Part shown: one piece after another, positions 60,783-64,000 of the stretch
Numbering within the stretch: position 1 is the stretch's first letter
Layout of the letters: each line of letters begins with the position of its first letter
Assembly (NCBI GenBank): GCA_026874595.1
Contig: CM049307.1
Coordinates: 77,352,643 to 77,416,642 of the forward strand
Direction: 5' to 3'
Source: Sipunculus nudus
Taxonomy: Eukaryota > Annelida > Sipuncula > Golfingiida > Sipunculidae
Length of the DNA stretch: 64,000 bases
Made by a program: the position numbers and the translations under genes
The notes under the pieces: model-generated
The model's database searches: none
What the model saw: the letters and a program-made list of their open reading frames with translations, nothing else
Told to the model about the DNA's origin: nothing

Positions 60783-61501
60783 TCATAATTTTAAATAATT
60801 ATGACAGTGGTTAAGAAAGATTTTTCCTGAATGGGTGTCGTTTCGCAGACAGGAGTTTTCTTGTTCAGCGACTTTACGTATAGATAGCCCTCTGTACTTG
60901 TATGGGTGTTTTGCTTCAACTTGGCATGTGCCATGACAATTAAATGTCATGATTGCATCAGGAGAGCCTGCAATTATTAGCAGTCTATCATGTACGTAAA
61001 ATCCACATGAATACATCTGCAAATTATGGTGATGTCGCCGAGCTGCCTTTTGAATGCCATCAATGCACTGCCCTGTTGTATTGGCCCCATTGAATTGCTA
61101 GTGAATACGCTGCTGGCCCATAATTCATAATTTCTTAACATAAGGTGTTTTCTTGGCTGATGGTGTCCAACTTTACTTTGCATGCTGTAGTATGTACAAT
61201 ACTTGCAGTTATTCGACCTGCTCGGTGTTTGTACCATTCATCACAGAGAGACTGATCTTTTGTAGCAATGACTATGTCAATGGCGCTCTGTCGGTCTGGT
61301 TGTGTTGTAACAGACGGGAATAGTACTCCAGGTGATAAGCTTGTGGCAGCCATGCAGCTCTGGCATTGTAGGCGGCAATATTTGATCAATTAGAAATTTT
61401 CCTTCATCCTGAGTTATTACCTGTTTACAGAAATCATTGAAATCAGAACAGTTCATGAACTGCTCATTTGGATCTGCACTGGGAGGAAAGTATACCAGCA
61501 C
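60783..61501 (-). pseudogene. YqaJ-type nuclease relic
   Basis: Minus strand, in shifting frames: a leader with CSDFNDFCKQVITQDEGKFL, then QSLCDEWYKHRAGRITAS, the usual YqaJ entry W-x-x-x-R-x-G-R-I-T-A-S, then MGPIQQGSALMAF and CGFYVHDRLLIIAGSPDAIM. Next comes CQVEAKHPYKYRGLSIRK, the catalytic region of lambda-exonuclease-like folds (G-A/S-P-D...V/E-x-K), and KIFLNHCHNYLK. The family resects DNA; eukaryotic copies are often multicopy and element-borne. At least two frameshifts interrupt this copy. Confidence 0.8.
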
Positions 61502-62664
61502 ACTAGCCTGTCCATATGTGATTTATCTTAGTTTATCTATATTCATTTGGTTTATGGATCGTGGTATTTGATGATCTTCTGCTCGAGAGTCAGATTAACA
61601 CCTGAGAGATTTGGACACCTGTTCTTCTAGTAAACAGTCACCAAGGAAAATCACAATTAAAAGGATGTAACAATGTTATGAGACTTGAAGTTTATGTAAT
61701 TAGAGATGCAATAGTATCTCCAGGAGCTGTGCAAGGATCTTTTTTAATATTGTGTATACACAAACAACCATACAGTCACTCATATAACACACTTTCCACC
61801 TGACACACATGCATGAACACCAAGACAGCCATACAGGCTAACTTAACTGAAATAAAAGACATTTTATTTATTAATTATTTTTCAGAACAATTTACCTGAC
61901 ATTATAAAACGTGCCGATCCTTAGTTAGGCCTACTTTTAATTAGCTTAAAAAGACTAATTTATTTAAATGATTTTATACATGAACCGTTTCATGCACTAA
62001 TTCCTATCAGTTCTACTTTTCGTGACATTGTTCGTTTTTCTTTAGCTTTGTTGTCTTATATTGTACAGCGATTTAGGGGTTTAATAAAAATGTGGTACTA
62101 GTGATCATCATCTCAGCGCTTTCTTGTGTATACGCGGTGAATCACAACAGACATCCTAATAGTAATACAGTGGAGTGGATTACCAACGTGAAATATAACT
62201 GTTTTCCCTCATAAGAGCTGACATGATTCAAGCTAACCGCGAGCTATTATTCAAAACCTATAAATAGTGTAAAATCTTAATACAAGATGGCACTGAAAAG
62301 CAAAGTCTACATAAGTAAATAACAATGGTCATATTCCAAAGCATTTCATTAACATTTGAGATAAAAATATTTAAAGTGAATGTAGATCATACGATCAGAC
62401 AAGTTTTCATTGTCAGCTCTGTAGTGTCATTTGTGCAATTCACAGTCTAAGAAACATTAGCAATATTCTCAGGGCCCGTTGGTTCAGTTTCTTCTATGTC
62501 ATGGCAATGTAAGGCAAAGCGTTTGTCCCAGGATTTGCTTCCTAAAAATTGTTGTTTGACCAAAGACAATTGGATTATAACTAGGACCATAATGTGATAC
62601 AGTGGAGTTGGTATTCATCCTATTGCACAACCGTCTATTACATCCAAGTTAAAGTATCCTGGTC
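61502..62664. other. Non-coding stretch
   Basis: No gene, array or inverted repeat recognised. Confidence 0.5.
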
Positions 62665-62667
62665 TTA

Positions 62668-62988
62668 AGCTGGGTGTCCACTTATGCGGTACGGATACGG
62701 ATGCGGACGCGTTTTAAATCGCGCATATGGAATAAAGAAGGAGTGTGTCCACTTATGCGGTGCGGAGTGTGTGCGGAAACGGATAGGTTTTTTGAAAACC
62801 GGACCATGTAGCCGCGGGTACGGAAACGCATGCGGAAACGCATGCGGAAAGTACCTTTTTGTAGAGGAGAAAGAGGGGGAAAGACCTAAAAACGCACTGT
62901 AAAACGTATCTAATGGATACACTAGCACAAAATATCCGCATACGTATCCGCACCGCACACGCACTGACGTACAAGTGGACACGCGGCT
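62668..62988. mobile_element. PIF/Harbinger-like MITE
   Basis: A 321-bp element. The left end AGCTGGGTGTCCACTT and the reverse complement of the right end AGCCGCGTGTCCACTT match at 14 of 16 bases. TTA flanks both ends (62665-62667 and 62989-62991), the 3-bp duplication expected for PIF/Harbinger. Subterminal ATGCGG- and CCGCAT-rich phrases extend the symmetry. Frames across it are by-products of the repeats. Confidence 0.78.
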
Positions 62989-63030
62989 TTACTGTGATAT
63001 TGTCTGCTACACAGCGTTTTTATAATTCAC

Positions 63031-63227
63031 AGAAGCCAACTCTGCATGATTTGATTTATCAGATGCCTGGTACTGTCCAGTCAAGGGTTTGCCATGACCT
63101 GACTCTACCATTCACTGGAAAAGGCCAGCACTTTAGACAGTTGAATCGGCCGTTGATCACCTGGATCAGCTATGGGCCTGTTTTTATCACAGAAAATATC
63201 TACAAAGATGCTTGTGTTCTCAATGAA
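63031..63227 (+). CDS. Candidate exon, unrecognised protein
   Basis: Between TTATAATTCACAG and a GTCAGT donor the frame reads KPTLHDLIYQMPGTVQSRVC, HDLTLPFTGKGQHFRQLNRP, LITWISYGPVFITENIYKDA and CVLNE. It has no stops and balanced composition, unlike flanking sequence. It lies 100 bp upstream of the duplicated segment that also looks coding, so the two may be exons of one gene. Family not recognised. Confidence 0.4.
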
Positions 63228-63330
63228 GGTCAGTGTGCTAGACAATTGGTCTTCAAGCTGATTGGCTTAAGCATATGCCTGCATACGTGTCACCAGAGGA
63301 CTGTGACTTTATTTATTAAACTAACATAAA

Positions 63331-63705
63331 GGTTAATGTTCTGTTTAACAACTTGGCCATTCTTGTGTTTCTTAAACAGTTTTAACAATCTTGTATGAAC
63401 TGAACATATTAACGAATTCATTAGAGTCATCTAGAAACCCTTGGAATATGATTAATTTTCCTCTGAAACACTAAAAAATCGAGACAAACCCTGTGAAGGA
63501 ATATGGAGTGGACCTGCCGCTGAGTTCTCATTCTGTCTGTATGCCTTAAAATGACACAGAAAATCATTTTACTTCCACCGTGTGGCCTTCCTTTGTAAGA
63601 AGTGCAATGCAATATTTGTACAGAATCTTGTTGTGCATCTTCCTTTTAATAAAGCCACTCATATAAGAAACAAGACTTGCAATAGTACTACAGCACTAAA
63701 ATCTT
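63331..63705 (+). repeat. Duplicated segment, copy 2
   Basis: Second copy of 41861-42245. The conserved frame reads VAFLCKKCNAIF...VVHLPFNKATHI...CNSTTALK. It continues open to 63911 with a hydrophobic stretch (ILFALFARIFIAFAGM) that has no counterpart in copy 1. Confidence 0.6.
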
Positions 63706-64000
63706 CAGTTGCCTCTATTATTGGACATACCATACCTGATGGTATTTTATTTGCACTTTTTGCCAGGATTTTTATTGCTTTTGCTGGAATGTCAGTTTAC
63801 GAAAGACTGCGCTTTTTAGCACAAACTGTTTGGCTGATATCAGGAATTAGAATTACCTTTCAAAAACATGTTTGTTGTAGAGGAACGATAAGCGAAAGCA
63901 TGTTCCCTTAGTTTAGGATTGAAACGGTGTTCACATTTGAATCGAATTTGTGCAATGAAGCTCGGAGAGCAATCCTGGTTCAATTGACCAGTGAGCAGGA
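63706..64000. other. Right edge
   Basis: Contains the continuation of the open frame from 63582 to 63911; otherwise nothing recognisable. Confidence 0.4.

Overview
This is AT-rich, intron-bearing eukaryotic DNA with very little host coding sequence and a heavy load of decayed mobile elements and tandem repeats. The repeat vocabulary suggests a marine invertebrate, most likely a bivalve or other mollusc. The clues are CAGCTGA-type element ends followed by GTCCGTC-rich sequence, non-autonomous elements with central tandem repeats, and DUF6589 and YqaJ gene relics. That assignment is inference; no marker gene settles it. There are no operons and no convincing tRNA or rRNA gene.

Left third (1-17 kb): the only well supported host gene is the 3' half of an ionotropic glutamate receptor-like gene on the + strand. 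Its four exons (4332-4543, 7059-7328, 15436-15711, 16348-16419) join in one continuous frame from transmembrane segment M3 to the stop codon. The 5' exons lie outside the window. The receptor fold is intact, but the M3 gate motif and the usual ligand-contact positions are changed. Intron 3 (about 8.1 kb) contains an antisense, decayed Ty3/gypsy-class LTR retrotransposon (7702-14122). It has a tRNA-Pro-type primer site and the unusual pol order integrase - reverse transcriptase - RNase H, as in the Gmr1 group. A 1-kb interspersed repeat between TA microsatellites follows it.

Middle (17-30 kb): almost no genes. There is a broken PHD-finger fragment, a degenerate tandem array (18.3-20.6 kb), two copies of a ~276-bp-unit array (21.8-23.3 and 28.3-29.5 kb), and a ~340-bp-unit array (25.9-28.3 kb) inside a non-autonomous element with hairpin ends. 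Several otherwise different repeats share the 12-bp palindrome GGTGGCGCCACC.

Centre (33-40 kb): a DUF6589-family gene relic (+) converges on a RecQ-like helicase relic (-) whose three 3' exons splice in frame. A solo LTR related to the intronic retrotransposon sits in a helicase intron with a 4-bp target duplication. This pair is the best candidate for a poorly described mobile system, although both genes are damaged here.

Right third (40-64 kb): mostly non-coding, with fragments of a LINE reverse transcriptase (45.1-45.6 kb), a possible second DUF6589-like tail (48.6 kb), a Mutator-like MITE with 89-bp inverted repeats and 9-bp target duplication (49.2-49.8 kb), two DDE transposase relics (58.5 and 59.2 kb), a YqaJ-nuclease relic (60.8-61.5 kb), a Harbinger-like MITE with TTA duplication (62.7-63.0 kb), and a few unrecognised coding-looking exons. 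Apart from the receptor, the recognisable genes belong to mobile elements and do not form a host pathway.
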